DNA of 64,000 bases, taken from Mycolicibacterium doricum. GTDB taxonomy: Bacteria; Actinomycetota; Actinomycetes; Mycobacteriales; Mycobacteriaceae. The notes under the pieces were generated by a model. It ran no database searches. It had not been told where the DNA came from and saw nothing but the letters and a program-made list of their open reading frames with translations. The stretch's first letter is position 1. The number at the start of each line of letters is the position of its first letter. Where the stretch lies: contig NZ_AP022605.1 of assembly GCF_010728155.1 (NCBI RefSeq), positions 1,674,001 to 1,738,000 on the forward strand, given 5' to 3'. The translations under genes were made by a program, and so were the position numbers. This document shows, piece by piece, positions 32,032-42,791 of the stretch.

Positions 32032-32568
32032 GTGAGCGCGCCGGAGGTCGTACCTTTTCTGCCCGGGTTCATCCCGCCGGATGTCGACATGACCAAGGTG
32101 ATCGCCGACGTGGGTGACGACGGCGTCAGCGCACCCGGCGCCGACGAGGCGGCGTTGCGACAGGTGGTCTCCGAGGCCCACGCCGACGGGATCGACCTCA
32201 AGATCGTCGTCATCGACACCAACCCGCACATCGAAACGCCGCTGCGCGACATCGCTACCGAGGTGGGCCACGCGTATCCGGGGTCGACGGTCCTGGCGAT
32301 GAGCCCGTCGTACGCTGGCACCTACAGTCCGGTCTTCGATCGGGTGACACTCGAGGCCGGTCAGGATCTGGCCAAGACCGGTGATCCGGTCCAGTCATCG
32401 AAGAATTTCGTCGGGCAACTCACCACTCCGGATTTCCCGTGGACCGCATTGACGATTGTCCTTGTATTAGGGGTCGCGGGCGCTACGGCGGCGACGCGGT
32501 GGTTACAGATTCGAGGCAAACGGGCCGCGGCGGCCGAAATCGGGACTACCGAGTCTGACCAGCGCTGA
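32032..32568 (+). CDS. Rv1476-family membrane protein (DUF6676)
   Basis: About 178 aa if begun at GTG 32032 (MSAPEVVPFLPGFIPPDVDM); GTG 32023 and upstream starts to 31906 are possible. The soluble part includes HADGIDLKIVVIDTNPHIETPLRDIATEVG and ends in one transmembrane helix (WTALTIVLVLGVAGATAAT) with a short charged tail, so the N-terminal domain probably faces outside. It lies between acn (divergent) and ripA, as in M. tuberculosis. Function unknown; proximity to cell-wall hydrolases hints at an envelope role (inference). Confidence 0.8.
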   Translation: MSAPEVVPFLPGFIPPDVDMTKVIADVGDDGVSAPGADEAALRQVVSEAHADGIDLKIVVIDTNPHIETPLRDIATEVGHAYPGSTVLAMSPSYAGTYSPVFDRVTLEAGQDLAKTGDPVQSSKNFVGQLTTPDFPWTALTIVLVLGVAGATAATRWLQIRGKRAAAAEIGTTESDQR

Positions 32569-32607
32569 CGCCGTTCTTCGTCGCGCTGCGCATTTCGAAG
32601 ATCACCA

Positions 32608-32645
32608 TTCGATAACGGTTATTTCAATTACAAACATGTAATTCG
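32608..32645. promoter_or_regulatory. AT-rich double dyad upstream of ripA
   Basis: The ripA leader is strikingly AT-rich for this genome. It holds ATAACGGTTAT (arms ATAAC/GTTAT around one G, 32612-32622) and AATTAC-N6-GTAATT (32626-32643) only 3 bp apart. Such paired dyads fit a regulator-binding region; MtrA controls ripA in mycobacteria, but a match to its motif is not claimed. Confidence 0.4.
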
Positions 32646-32791
32646 TGACTAAAGTTTCTTCAGCGTCGATTGTGACGTACGGTGCATTCGGTACCCAATG
32701 TTGTTGCTGTGCCTGATGTGACTTATGTGCATCGGTGCCCGTCACGAACGTGCCGCCGCGTTCGCGTCGACCCTTAGGAGACTTGAGTCGA

Positions 32792-34219
32792 ATGAGACGC
32801 ACCGCTCGCGCCTCCGCTTCCCGGCTTCTCGGCCGGATGTGCGCGTTGCCTCTGACCGTCGGAATGCTGATGTCCGCGGCGCTGTGGAGTGGAGCTCCGG
32901 GATCGGCGGACACCGACCACGTCGCAACCCTGGTGGCCGCGGTCGCCAACGCCAACCAGAAGCTGTACGACCTGGGTGCCGCCGTGCAGAGCACGCAGGA
33001 AGGTGTCAACAAGGCGATCCTCGAGGTGCAGAACGCCCGCGATACTGCCGCGACCGCCCAGCGCGAGCTCGAGGCCAGCCGGCGGGGCGTCGAAGATGCC
33101 AACATCGCGATCGCCGGCGCGCAGCAGAGATTCGACACTTTCGCCGCCGCCACCTACGTCAGTGGTCCGTCGACGTCGTACGTGACCGCTGCCGACCCCG
33201 CCGACGTCCTGCACACCGCGTCGACCGCGCAGACCCTGGAGATCAGTTCGGCGCGGGTGATGGACAACCTGCACCGGGCGCGCACCGAACAGGTCAACAA
33301 GGAGTCGGCCGCGCGACGGGCCAAGCAGAAGGCCGACCAGGCCGCCGCCGACGCCGAGGCCAGCTACCAGGCGGCCGTCGCCGCGCTGACCGAGGCTCAG
33401 CAGAACTTCGGGAGCCAGCAGGCCGAACTGGAGCGCCTCAGCGCCGAGCGTGCCGCCGCCCAGGCCCGGCTCGCCGAGGTCCGCAAGGCCTCGGCGCCCG
33501 CGGTGGCGGCCGCTTCCGCAGCACCGTCGGCCGCTCCGCAGGCCGCCGCATCCGGTGTCGCCTCGAACTGGGATCGCGCACCGGGCGCCCCGGCACCGGC
33601 CGCCGGCAACTGGGACACCGCATGGGATCCCACGCTGCCCGCCATTCCGAGCGCCTTCGTCAGCGGCGATCCGATCGCGATCATCAACGCCGTGCTCGGT
33701 ATCGCCTCGACGTCGGCCCAGGTGACCTCACAGATGGGCCGCAGCTTCCTGCAGAAGATGGGCCTGCTGCCCACGCCCACCGGTTACACCAACGGCGCGA
33801 TCCCGCGGGTCTACGGCCGACAGGCCACCGAGTACGTGATCCGGCGCGGCATGTCGCAACTGGGTGTGCCGTACTCGTGGGGCGGCGGCAACGCTTCGGG
33901 CCCGAGCCGCGGTATCGACCAGGGTGCCAACACCGTCGGGTTCGACTGTTCCGGGCTGGTCCTGTACATGTTCGCCGGCGTCGGCATCAAGCTGGACCAC
34001 TACTCCGGCTCGCAGTACAACGCCGGCCGCAAAATTCCGTCGTCGCAGATGCGGCGCGGCGACCTGATCTCCTATGGACCCAACGCCAGCCAGCACATCG
34101 CGGTGTACCTCGGCGACGGCCAAATGCTCGAGGCCCCGTACACCGGGTCGGTGGTCAAGGTCTCGCCGGTCCGCACGAGCGGCATGACTCCGTATGCGAC
34201 CCGACTAATCGAATGGTGA
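32792..34219 (+). CDS. ripA: Peptidoglycan endopeptidase RipA (NlpC/P60)
   Basis: Secreted D,L-endopeptidase needed for daughter-cell separation. ATG 32792 is preceded by TTAGGAG (32774-32780) and gives 475 aa with a basic N-terminus and hydrophobic signal peptide (about residues 1-40). A long helical coiled-coil domain with Ala/Gln-rich heptads (about 45-235) and a low-complexity linker precede the NlpC/P60 domain (about 345-475). Catalytic residues are C386 (FDCSG) and H435 (SQHIAVYL). The frame upstream to 32735 is not conserved. Overlaps the ripB start region; same strand and operon. Confidence 0.95.
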   Translation: MRRTARASASRLLGRMCALPLTVGMLMSAALWSGAPGSADTDHVATLVAAVANANQKLYDLGAAVQSTQEGVNKAILEVQNARDTAATAQRELEASRRGVEDANIAIAGAQQRFDTFAAATYVSGPSTSYVTAADPADVLHTASTAQTLEISSARVMDNLHRARTEQVNKESAARRAKQKADQAAADAEASYQAAVAALTEAQQNFGSQQAELERLSAERAAAQARLAEVRKASAPAVAAASAAPSAAPQAAASGVASNWDRAPGAPAPAAGNWDTAWDPTLPAIPSAFVSGDPIAIINAVLGIASTSAQVTSQMGRSFLQKMGLLPTPTGYTNGAIPRVYGRQATEYVIRRGMSQLGVPYSWGGGNASGPSRGIDQGANTVGFDCSGLVLYMFAGVGIKLDHYSGSQYNAGRKIPSSQMRRGDLISYGPNASQHIAVYLGDGQMLEAPYTGSVVKVSPVRTSGMTPYATRLIEW

Positions 34220-34935
34220 CGAAGAGGATTACCTTGCGCCCCAGGCATTTACATTGCATGACAAGCCTTGTGCTATTGGTGTCGGTGGTGGCCCTGCTGT
34301 TCGGTCTCGCCACGCCGGCAGCCGCGGAACCCGACGACGGTCAATGGGACCCCACGCTGCCCAAACTGCTCAGCGCCGGCGCGCCCGGCGATCCGCTGGC
34401 CATCGCCAACGCCTCGCTGGCGGCCACTGCACAAGCCACCCAGGCGACCATGGACCTGGGCCGCAAGTTCCTGTCGAGCATCGGGCTGGGCGGGGCGGAG
34501 CCGACCGCTGCGGCCGCCGGCCGCGTGCGTGGTCCGCAGGCCATCGAGTACGTGATCCGGCGGGGCGCCTCGCAGATGGGCACGCCGTATTCCTGGGGCG
34601 GCGGCAAGCCGAACGGCCCGAGCCGCGGTATCGATTCCGGCGCCAACACCGTGGGCTACGACTGTTCGGGTTTCACCCAGTTCTCGTACGCGGGAGTCGG
34701 CGTCCTGATCCCCAAGTACTCGGGTGACCAATACAACACCGGGCGCAAGGTGCCGGTGTCGCAGGCCAAACGCGGCGACCTGTTGTTCTGGGGACCGGGC
34801 GGCAGCCAGCACGTGGCGATGTACCTCGGCAACGGGCAGTTGCTAGAGTCCGCCAGCAGCGCCGGCAAGGTCTCCGTCGCCCCGTTGCGGACAAGCGGTC
34901 TGCAGCCGTACGCAGCCCGCATCATCGAATCCTGA
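34216..34935 (+). CDS. ripB: Peptidoglycan endopeptidase RipB (NlpC/P60)
   Basis: Short RipA paralogue without the coiled-coil. 239 aa from GTG 34216 (or ATG 34213), overlapping the ripA stop. A signal peptide (SLVLLVSVVALLFGLATPAAA) is followed by EPDDGQWDPTLPKLL and the NlpC/P60 domain with C150 (YDCSG) and H199 (SQHVAMYL). Exported and acts on peptide stems of peptidoglycan between D-Glu and meso-DAP. The common WDPTLP segment before the catalytic domain is shared with RipA. Confidence 0.94.
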   Translation: MTKRITLRPRHLHCMTSLVLLVSVVALLFGLATPAAAEPDDGQWDPTLPKLLSAGAPGDPLAIANASLAATAQATQATMDLGRKFLSSIGLGGAEPTAAAAGRVRGPQAIEYVIRRGASQMGTPYSWGGGKPNGPSRGIDSGANTVGYDCSGFTQFSYAGVGVLIPKYSGDQYNTGRKVPVSQAKRGDLLFWGPGGSQHVAMYLGNGQLLESASSAGKVSVAPLRTSGLQPYAARIIES

Positions 34936-35073
34936 GCACAGCCTGAGGCGGACCGGGCGACGTCGACGGATTCCGAAGTGCCTGGAATAGTTGACGGCGG
35001 GCGCCGGGCGCCCTGGGTTGACGCGGGACACGCCTGCGCATCGCCATGAAGAAGCAACAGTGGGAGGATCTCG

Positions 35074-36246
35074 ATGACGTCACCGAGTGGGCCGCCGCAG
35101 GGCGCCGGAGGTTATTCCGGTCCGAACCCGGCGCAGGGGTATCCCGCCGGCTCCCACGCAGCGCCGCAGACTCCCGCCGGTGCGCAGAACCCCGCCCCAC
35201 AGAACAACGGTGGCCTGCATTCCGAGGTGCACACGCTGGAGCGGGCGGTCTTCGAGGTCAAGCGGATCATCGTCGGGCAGGACCGGCTGGTCGAGCGGAT
35301 GCTCGTCGGCCTGCTCGCCAAGGGGCACGTCCTGCTCGAGGGCGTCCCGGGTGTCGCCAAGACGCTGGCGGTCGAGACCTTCGCCAAGGTGGTCGGCGGC
35401 ACGTTCGCGCGCATCCAGTTCACCCCCGACCTGGTGCCCACCGACATCATCGGTACCCGCATCTTCCGCCAGGGCAAGGAGGAGTTCGACATCGAGCTCG
35501 GACCCGTGGTCGTGAACTTCCTGTTGGCCGACGAGATCAACCGCGCCCCGGCGAAAGTGCAGTCCGCACTGCTCGAGGTGATGGCCGAACGCAAGATCTC
35601 CATCGGCGGAAAAACCTTCCCGCTGCCGCAGCCCTTCCTGGTCATGGCGACCCAGAACCCGATCGAGCAGGAGGGCGTGTACGCGCTGCCCGAGGCGCAG
35701 CGCGACCGCTTCCTGTTCAAGCTCAACATCGACTACCCGTCGCCCGAGGAAGAGCGCGAGATCATCTACCGGATGGGTGTGAAGGCCCCGCAGCCCAAGC
35801 AGATCCTCGCCACCGGTGACCTGCTGCGTCTGCAGGACGTCGCGGCCAACACCTTCGTGCACCACGCACTGGTCGACTACGTCGTCCGCATCGTCACCGC
35901 CACCCGTGAACCCGAGAAGTTCGGGATGCCCGACGCCAAGTCGTGGATCGCCTACGGGGCCTCCCCGCGTGCGTCGCTGGGCATCATCGCCGCGGCCCGC
36001 GCGCTGGCGCTGATCCGCGGCCGCGACTACGTCGTCCCGCAGGATGTCGTCGAGGTGATCCCGGACGTGCTGCGCCACCGCCTGGTGCTGACCTACGATG
36101 CGCTGGCCGACGAGGTCTCGGCGGAGACGGTCATCAATCGCATCATGCAGACCGTAGCGCTGCCGCAGGTGAACGCCATTCCGCAACAAGGTCCTTCGGC
36201 ACCGCCCGCGGTCCCGGCCGGAGCGGGTGTGGCGGGCGGTCGGTGA
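35074..36246 (+). CDS. moxR1: MoxR-family AAA+ ATPase
   Basis: 390-aa chaperone-like AAA+ protein. A Gly/Pro/Ala/Gln-rich N-terminal 45 residues precede the ATPase core: Walker A GVPGVAKT near residue 91, LADEINRAP as Walker B, and the sensor/Arg-finger region EAQRDRFLF. A Pro-rich tail ends the protein. MoxR proteins work with adjacent DUF58 and VWA proteins, both present just downstream, as in Rv1479-Rv1481. The stop overlaps the DUF58 start by 4 bp. Confidence 0.94.
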   Translation: MTSPSGPPQGAGGYSGPNPAQGYPAGSHAAPQTPAGAQNPAPQNNGGLHSEVHTLERAVFEVKRIIVGQDRLVERMLVGLLAKGHVLLEGVPGVAKTLAVETFAKVVGGTFARIQFTPDLVPTDIIGTRIFRQGKEEFDIELGPVVVNFLLADEINRAPAKVQSALLEVMAERKISIGGKTFPLPQPFLVMATQNPIEQEGVYALPEAQRDRFLFKLNIDYPSPEEEREIIYRMGVKAPQPKQILATGDLLRLQDVAANTFVHHALVDYVVRIVTATREPEKFGMPDAKSWIAYGASPRASLGIIAAARALALIRGRDYVVPQDVVEVIPDVLRHRLVLTYDALADEVSAETVINRIMQTVALPQVNAIPQQGPSAPPAVPAGAGVAGGR

Positions 36247-37190
36247 CCTCCTCGGAGGGCCGTTCGGTCGATTTGCCGTCGCTGCAGCGTGGCCAGATCC
36301 GCGATCCCGCGCTGTCGGCGGCGTTGCGCAAGCTGGAACTCACCGTCCGGCGCAAGCTCGACGGCGTCCTCCATGGCGACCACCTCGGCCTCATCCCCGG
36401 TCCGGGTTCCGAACCGGGGGAGTCGCGCATCTACCAGCCCGGCGACGACGTCCGCCGGATGGACTGGTCGGTGACCGCGCGCACCACGGTCCCACATGTG
36501 CGCGAGATGATCGCCGACCGCGAGTTGGAGACGTGGCTGGTGGTCGACATGTCGGCCAGCCTCGACTTCGGCACCGCGGGTTGCGAGAAGCGCGACCTCG
36601 CGGTGGCCGCCGCCGCCGCGATCACCTTCCTCAACAGCGGGGGCGGCAACCGGATCGGCGCCATCATCGCCAACGGCGAATCCGTGCGGCGGGTGCCTGC
36701 GCTGTCGGGGCGCATGCACGAGCAGGAGATGCTGCGGACCATCGCCACCATGCCCAAGGCGCCGACCGGCGTGCGGGGCGACCTGGCCGCGGCGATCGAC
36801 GCGCTGCGCCGTCCCGAACGCAGGCGGGGGATGGCGGTGATCATTAGCGACTTCCTCGGTCCGATCAACTGGATGCGCCCGCTGCGGGCGATCGCCGGTC
36901 GCCACGAGGTGCTGGGCATCGAGGTGCTCGATCCGCGCGACGTCGAGCTGCCCGAGGTCGGCGACGTCGTGCTGCAGGACGCCGAGACCGGGGTGACACG
37001 CGAGTTCACCATCGACCACCAACTGCGTGAGGATTTCGAGCGGGCGGCCGCCGCGCACCGGGCCGAGGTGGCCCGCACGCTGCGGCGCTGCGACGCCCCG
37101 CTGCTGAGCCTGCGCACCGACCGTGACTGGATCGCCGACGTGGTGAAGTTCGTGGCGAGCCGCCGGCGCGGAGCCATGGCCGGCCGGTAG
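36243..37190 (+). CDS. DUF58 domain protein (MoxR partner)
   Basis: 315 aa from GTG 36243, in a GTGA overlap with moxR1. The DUF58 signature is seen in YQPGDDVRRMDWSVTART near residue 75, followed by a VWA-like fold with VVDMSASLDFG near residue 105 (a degenerate MIDAS). No signal peptide or membrane segment. Functions with MoxR1 and the downstream VWA membrane protein; the complex's client in mycobacteria is not known to me. Confidence 0.9.
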   Translation: MTSSEGRSVDLPSLQRGQIRDPALSAALRKLELTVRRKLDGVLHGDHLGLIPGPGSEPGESRIYQPGDDVRRMDWSVTARTTVPHVREMIADRELETWLVVDMSASLDFGTAGCEKRDLAVAAAAAITFLNSGGGNRIGAIIANGESVRRVPALSGRMHEQEMLRTIATMPKAPTGVRGDLAAAIDALRRPERRRGMAVIISDFLGPINWMRPLRAIAGRHEVLGIEVLDPRDVELPEVGDVVLQDAETGVTREFTIDHQLREDFERAAAAHRAEVARTLRRCDAPLLSLRTDRDWIADVVKFVASRRRGAMAGR

Positions 37191-37198
37191 TGGGCGAG

Positions 37199-37212
37199 GA
37201 GCGCTCGCGCGA
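37199..37212. repeat. Dispersed copy of the GAGCGCTCGCGCGA element
   Basis: Immediately after the DUF58 stop lies GAGCGCTCGCGCGA, identical over 14 bp to the core of the tandem repeats at 1566-1689 (read on the minus strand). This suggests a dispersed short repeat family in this genome, located in intergenic positions. Confidence 0.6.
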
Positions 37213-37273
37213 AGATCACCTGCCCGTCGATGACCTGTCCACTATGTCGTGACAACGAAATGACAAGCTGCAC

Positions 37274-38281
37274 ATGACTTTACCGTTGCTCGGCCCGATG
37301 TCTCTGTCGGGTTTCGAACATCCGTGGTTTTTCTTGTTCCTGATCGTCGTGCTCGGCGTGGCCGGGCTCTACGTCATCGTCGCGCTGGCCCGGCAGCGCC
37401 GGGTCCTGCGCTTCGCCAACATGGAGCTGCTCCAGAGCGTTGCGCCGAACCGGCCCAGCCGCTGGCGCCACCTGCCGGCGATCCTGCTCGTCGCCTCGTT
37501 GCTGCTGCTCACCGTCGCCATGGCAGGGCCGACCCACGATGTGCGGGTGCCGCGCAACCGTGCCGTGGTGATGCTGGTGATCGACGTGTCGCAGTCGATG
37601 CGCGCCACCGATGTGTCGCCGAGCCGGTTGGCCGCCGCGCAGGAGGCCTCGAAGCAGTTCGTCGACGAGCTGACACCCGGCATCAACCTCGGACTGATCG
37701 CCTATGCGGGCACCGCCACGGTGCTGGTCTCGCCGACCACCAACCGTGAGGCCACCAAGAATGCGATCGACAAGCTGCAGCTGGCCGACCGCACCGCGAC
37801 CGGTGAGGGCATCTTCACCGCGCTGCAGGCCATCGCCACCGTGGGCGCCGTCATCGGGGGCGGGGACGAACCGCCGCCTGCGCGCATCGTGCTGTTCTCG
37901 GACGGCAAGGAGACGGTGCCGTCGAATCCGGACAACCCCAAGGGGGCGTACACCGCAGCGCGCACCGCGAAGGACCAGGGTGTGCCTATTTCGACGATCT
38001 CGTTCGGCACCCCGTACGGCTACGTCGAGATCAACGATCAGCGCCAACCGGTGCCGGTCGACGACCAGATGCTCAAGAAGATCGCGGACCTGTCCGGTGG
38101 TGAGGCGTTCACCGCCTCGAGCCTCGAGCAGCTGCGTGAGGTCTACGCCAACCTGCAGCAGCAGATCGGCTACGAGACGATCAAGGGTGACGCCAGCGTG
38201 GGCTGGCTGCGTCTGGGCGCGTTCCTGCTGGCGTTGTCGGCGCTCGCGGCGATGCTGTTCAACCGGCGCCTGCCGGGATGA
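37274..38281 (+). CDS. VWA domain membrane protein (BatA-like)
   Basis: 335 aa, the third member of the moxR1 cluster (Rv1481-like). It has two N-terminal transmembrane helices ([35 protein letters not shown]), a von Willebrand factor A domain with an intact MIDAS motif DVSQSM near residue 100 and VLFSDGKET, and a C-terminal helix ([15 protein letters not shown]). Topology suggests the VWA domain lies outside or in the periplasm-like space with both ends anchored. Separated from the DUF58 gene by 83 bp. Confidence 0.9.
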   Translation: MTLPLLGPMSLSGFEHPWFFLFLIVVLGVAGLYVIVALARQRRVLRFANMELLQSVAPNRPSRWRHLPAILLVASLLLLTVAMAGPTHDVRVPRNRAVVMLVIDVSQSMRATDVSPSRLAAAQEASKQFVDELTPGINLGLIAYAGTATVLVSPTTNREATKNAIDKLQLADRTATGEGIFTALQAIATVGAVIGGGDEPPPARIVLFSDGKETVPSNPDNPKGAYTAARTAKDQGVPISTISFGTPYGYVEINDQRQPVPVDDQMLKKIADLSGGEAFTASSLEQLREVYANLQQQIGYETIKGDASVGWLRLGAFLLALSALAAMLFNRRLPG

Positions 38282-39181
<900 letters not shown>

Positions 39182-39199
39182 GAGTTAGGGACTTTTTAC

Positions 39200-40009
39200 A
39201 TGACAGGCTTTCTCGAAGGCAAGCGCATCCTGGTCACGGGGATCATCACCGACTCGTCGATCGCGTTCTACATCGCCAAGGTCGCCCAGGAGGCGGGCGC
39301 CGAACTGGTGCTCACCGGCTTCGACCGGATGAAACTGATCCGGCGCATCTGTGACCGGCTGCCGAATCCGGCGCCGCTGCTGGAACTCGACGTGCAGAAT
39401 CAGGAGCACCTCGACACGCTGGCCGACCGCGTCACCGCAGAGATCGGTGCGGGCAACAAACTCGACGGCGTCGTCCACTCCATCGGCTTCATGCCGCAGA
39501 CCGGCATGGGCGTCAACCCGTTCTTCGACGCGCCGTACGAGGACGTCGCCAAGGGCATCCACATCTCGGCCTACTCGTATGCGTCGCTGGCCAAGGCCAC
39601 GCTGCCGATCATGAACCGCGGCGGCGGCATCGTCGGCATGGATTTCGATCCCACCCGCGCCATGCCGGCCTACAACTGGATGACGGTGGCCAAGAGTGCG
39701 CTGGAGTCGGTCAACCGCTTCGTCGCGCGCGAGGCAGGTCCTTACGGAGTGCGCTCCAATCTCGTTGCCGCCGGACCTATCCGGACGTTGGCCATGAGCG
39801 CCATCGTCGGCGGCGCCCTCGGCGCCGAGGCCGGTGAGCAGATGAAGCTGCTCGAGGAGGGCTGGGACCAGCGGGCGCCGATCGGCTGGAACATGAAGGA
39901 TCCGACACCGGTCGCCAAGACCGTGTGTGCCCTGCTGTCGGACTGGCTACCGGCCACCACCGGCACCGTCGTGTACGCCGACGGCGGCGCGCACACCCAG
40001 TTGCTCTAG
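39200..40009 (+). CDS. inhA: Enoyl-ACP reductase InhA
   Basis: NADH-dependent enoyl-ACP reductase of FAS-II and target of activated isoniazid and ethionamide. 269 aa, the standard length. Residues at classical resistance positions are wild type: I16, I21 and S94 (VHSIGFMPQ). Catalytic Y158 and K165 are present ([12 protein letters not shown]). It lies between fabG1 and hemH with short spacers, so all three may be co-transcribed. Confidence 0.98.
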   Translation: MTGFLEGKRILVTGIITDSSIAFYIAKVAQEAGAELVLTGFDRMKLIRRICDRLPNPAPLLELDVQNQEHLDTLADRVTAEIGAGNKLDGVVHSIGFMPQTGMGVNPFFDAPYEDVAKGIHISAYSYASLAKATLPIMNRGGGIVGMDFDPTRAMPAYNWMTVAKSALESVNRFVAREAGPYGVRSNLVAAGPIRTLAMSAIVGGALGAEAGEQMKLLEEGWDQRAPIGWNMKDPTPVAKTVCALLSDWLPATTGTVVYADGGAHTQLL

Positions 40010-40016
40010 CGCCGCC

Positions 40017-41057
40017 ATGGGGGTCGACGCGCTGCTGGTGCTGTCCTTCGGCGGACCCGAGGGCCCCGACCAGGTGATGCCGTTCCTGGAGAACGTCACC
40101 CGGGGCCGCGGGATCCCGCGGGAACGACTCGAAAGCGTGGCCGAACACTATCTGCACTTCGGCGGCGTATCACCGATCAACGACATCAACCGCGCGTTGA
40201 TCGCGGAGATCGACGCCGAACTCGGCGCTCGCGGCGAGACGTTGCCGGTGTACTTCGGCAACCGCAACTGGGATCCCTACGTCGAGGACGCCGTGAGGGC
40301 CATGCGTGACGACGGGGTGCGCCGCGCGGCGGTGTTCGCCACCTCGGCCTGGGGCGGGTACTCCAGCTGCACGCAGTACAACGAAGACATCGCCAGGGGA
40401 CGTGCGGCCGCCGGTGACAACGCCCCGCACCTGGTGAAGTTGCGGCATTACTTCGACCACCCCCTGCTGGTGGAGATGTTCGCGGAGTCGATCGGCGCTG
40501 CGGTGCGGTCGCTTCCGGCTGAGCTGAGCGACGAGGCCCGGCTGGTGTTCACCGCGCACTCCATCCCGGTCGCCGCCGACCAGCAGCACGGTCCTTACCT
40601 GTACAGCCGGCAGGTCGCCTACGCCGCCCGACTGGTGGCCGCCGCGGCCGGATACTCCGGGTTCGATCAGGTGTGGCAGTCGCGGTCGGGTCCGCCGCGC
40701 ATCCCCTGGCTCGAGCCGGACATCGGCGACCACATGGCCGTCCTTGCGGAGCAAGGCACCAGGGCGGTCGTTATCTGTCCGATCGGATTCGTCGCCGACC
40801 ACATCGAGGTCGTGTGGGACCTCGACAGAGAGGTGCGCGAACAGGCCGCCGACCTCGGTATCGCGATGGCCCGGGCCCGTACCCCGAACGCCGACCGGCG
40901 CTACGCCCGGCTCGCGCTGGACCTCGTCGACGAACTGCGCACCGACCGGCCCCCCGCCCGCGTGGTGGGCGCCGAGCCGGTACCCGGGTGCGGGCACAGC
41001 ATCGACGGCATCACCTGCGCCGATTCACCGCGGTGCGTCGCCCGCATCACCGGGTGA
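40017..41057 (+). CDS. hemH: Ferrochelatase (coproporphyrin/protoporphyrin type)
   Basis: Inserts Fe2+ into the porphyrin ring. 346 aa from ATG 40017, 7 bp after the inhA stop. Conserved features: [30 protein letters not shown], the active-site His in FTAHSIP, and [18 protein letters not shown]-terminal C325, C334 and C340 plus the internal Cys in SSCTQY fit the [2Fe-2S]-binding pattern of actinobacterial ferrochelatases. Many actinobacteria use coproporphyrin III as substrate, so the coproporphyrin reading is likely. Confidence 0.95.
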   Translation: MGVDALLVLSFGGPEGPDQVMPFLENVTRGRGIPRERLESVAEHYLHFGGVSPINDINRALIAEIDAELGARGETLPVYFGNRNWDPYVEDAVRAMRDDGVRRAAVFATSAWGGYSSCTQYNEDIARGRAAAGDNAPHLVKLRHYFDHPLLVEMFAESIGAAVRSLPAELSDEARLVFTAHSIPVAADQQHGPYLYSRQVAYAARLVAAAAGYSGFDQVWQSRSGPPRIPWLEPDIGDHMAVLAEQGTRAVVICPIGFVADHIEVVWDLDREVREQAADLGIAMARARTPNADRRYARLALDLVDELRTDRPPARVVGAEPVPGCGHSIDGITCADSPRCVARITG

Positions 41058-41246
41058 GTCCGGTCGGCTCAGCAGGCCCCTGACCCGGGTGACTTCGCGA
41101 AGCCCGCTGTCGGCAGGCAGCCGGGCCACTGCGGCGACCAGGTCAGCACGGGGTGTGCCAAACCGTCCGTTCGGTGTCGATTCCGCCGACGCGTTAGCGG
41201 AGGCCATGCATGCCGAGACCGGCGACGAACCCGTAAGCTCGATGAG

Positions 41247-42605
41247 GTGCAGCGACGAATCATGGGGATCGAGACCGAATTCGGCGTGACCTGCACGTTC
41301 CATGGCCACCGCCGGCTCAGTCCGGACGAGGTCGCCCGATATCTTTTTCGGCGGGTGGTGTCGTGGGGGCGCAGTTCGAACGTCTTCCTGCGCAATGGCG
41401 CGCGGTTATATCTCGACGTCGGTTCCCACCCTGAGTACGCCACCGCCGAATGCGACAACCTGATCCAGTTGGTCACCCATGACCGGGCCGGTGAGCGGGT
41501 GCTCGAAGACCTGCTCATCGACGCCGAACAGCGGTTGGCCGACGAGGGCATCGGCGGCGACATCTACCTGTTCAAGAACAACACCGACTCGGCGGGCAAC
41601 TCTTACGGCTGCCACGAGAACTACCTGATTGTCCGCGCCGGGGAGTTCTCCCGGATCTCGGACGTACTGCTGCCCTTCCTGGTCACCCGCCAACTGATCT
41701 GCGGTGCCGGCAAGGTCCTGCAGACGCCGAAGGCGGCGACGTTCTGCCTGTCCCAACGCGCCGAGCACATCTGGGAGGGTGTCTCGTCGGCGACCACCCG
41801 GTCCCGGCCGATCATCAACACGCGCGACGAACCGCACGCCGACGCCGAGAAGTACCGCAGGCTGCACGTGATCGTCGGCGACTCGAACATGTGCGAGTCC
41901 ACCACCATGCTCAAGGTGGGCACCGCCTCGCTGGTGCTGGAGATGATCGAGGCCGGAGTTCCGTTCCGCGACTTTTCGCTGGACAACCCGATCCGCGCGA
42001 TCCGCGAGGTCAGCCACGATCTGACCGGGCGGCGTCCGGTGCGTCTGGCCGGTGGGCGGCAGGCCAGCGCGTTGGACATCCAGCGCGAGTACTACTCGCG
42101 CGCGGTGGACTATCTGCAGGCGCGGGAGCCAAATTCGCAGATCGAGCAGGTGGTGGACCTGTGGGGCCGTCAGCTCGACGCTGTCGAGAGCCAGGACTTC
42201 GCGAAGGTCGACACCGAGATCGACTGGGTGATCAAGCGCAAGCTGTTCCAGCGGTATCAGGACCGCTACAACATGGAGCTGTCCGACCCGAAGATCAGCC
42301 AGTTGGACCTGGCGTATCACGACATCAAACGCGGCCGCGGGGTGTTCGACCTGTTGCAGCGCAAAGGTCTCGCGGCGCGGATCACCACCGACGAGGAGAT
42401 CGACGTCGCCGTCGACACACCGCCACAGACCACTCGCGCGAAACTGCGCGGTGAGTTCATCAGCGCGGCGCAGGAAGCCGGCCGCGACTTCACCGTCGAC
42501 TGGGTGCACCTCAAGCTCAACGACCAGGCGCAGCGCACCGTCTTATGCAAGGACCCGTTCCGCTCGGTCGACGAACGGGTCAAGCGGCTCATCGCCAGCA
42601 TGTAG
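41247..42605 (+). CDS. pafA: Pup-protein ligase PafA
   Basis: Attaches Pup to lysines of proteins destined for the proteasome. 452 aa from GTG 41247 ([14 protein letters not shown]), same length as I recall for M. tuberculosis PafA. The ATP/Mg-binding acidic motif GIETEFG contains Glu9; other conserved blocks are [22 protein letters not shown] and [22 protein letters not shown]. The 189-bp stretch before it holds no recognisable gene. Normally directly followed by pafB-pafC; here a three-gene insertion intervenes. Confidence 0.97.
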   Translation: MQRRIMGIETEFGVTCTFHGHRRLSPDEVARYLFRRVVSWGRSSNVFLRNGARLYLDVGSHPEYATAECDNLIQLVTHDRAGERVLEDLLIDAEQRLADEGIGGDIYLFKNNTDSAGNSYGCHENYLIVRAGEFSRISDVLLPFLVTRQLICGAGKVLQTPKAATFCLSQRAEHIWEGVSSATTRSRPIINTRDEPHADAEKYRRLHVIVGDSNMCESTTMLKVGTASLVLEMIEAGVPFRDFSLDNPIRAIREVSHDLTGRRPVRLAGGRQASALDIQREYYSRAVDYLQAREPNSQIEQVVDLWGRQLDAVESQDFAKVDTEIDWVIKRKLFQRYQDRYNMELSDPKISQLDLAYHDIKRGRGVFDLLQRKGLAARITTDEEIDVAVDTPPQTTRAKLRGEFISAAQEAGRDFTVDWVHLKLNDQAQRTVLCKDPFRSVDERVKRLIASM

Positions 42606-42663
42606 GTCTCGCCCCGCTGCCGCAGATTTCGTGCAGTGGGGTTGAGCCGTGCTCAGGTAACAT

Positions 42664-42753
42664 TTGCTGGACGATTCGTGAACGGGTGGCCGAGACGTGT
42701 CTTGAGGCAGATGAGGTTTGATCTTGTCGGCGAAGTGCTTGCTGGATGGTTCG
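42664..42753 (+). repeat. Near-identical 15-bp direct repeats upstream of the Esp-like operon
   Basis: TTGCTGGACGATTCG (42664-42678) recurs as TTGCTGGATGGTTCG (42739-42753), 13 of 15 matches, start-to-start distance 75 bp. They lie in the 186-bp gap between pafA and the EspC-like gene. They could be regulator sites or remnants of the insertion boundary; nothing distinguishes the two at present. Confidence 0.4.
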
Positions 42754-42791
42754 ACGGTGAGGGTTTCGCGCACTGGTGAGTGGGGGTGGCG

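Noticed and set aside
39200..40009. Isoniazid/ethionamide resistance substitution in InhA
   Set aside because: Residues I16, I21 and S94 read as wild type; no resistance change at these positions.
41025..41309. 94-codon minus-strand frame between hemH and pafA
   Set aside because: Overlaps both neighbouring genes, has no ribosome-binding site or recognisable motif.
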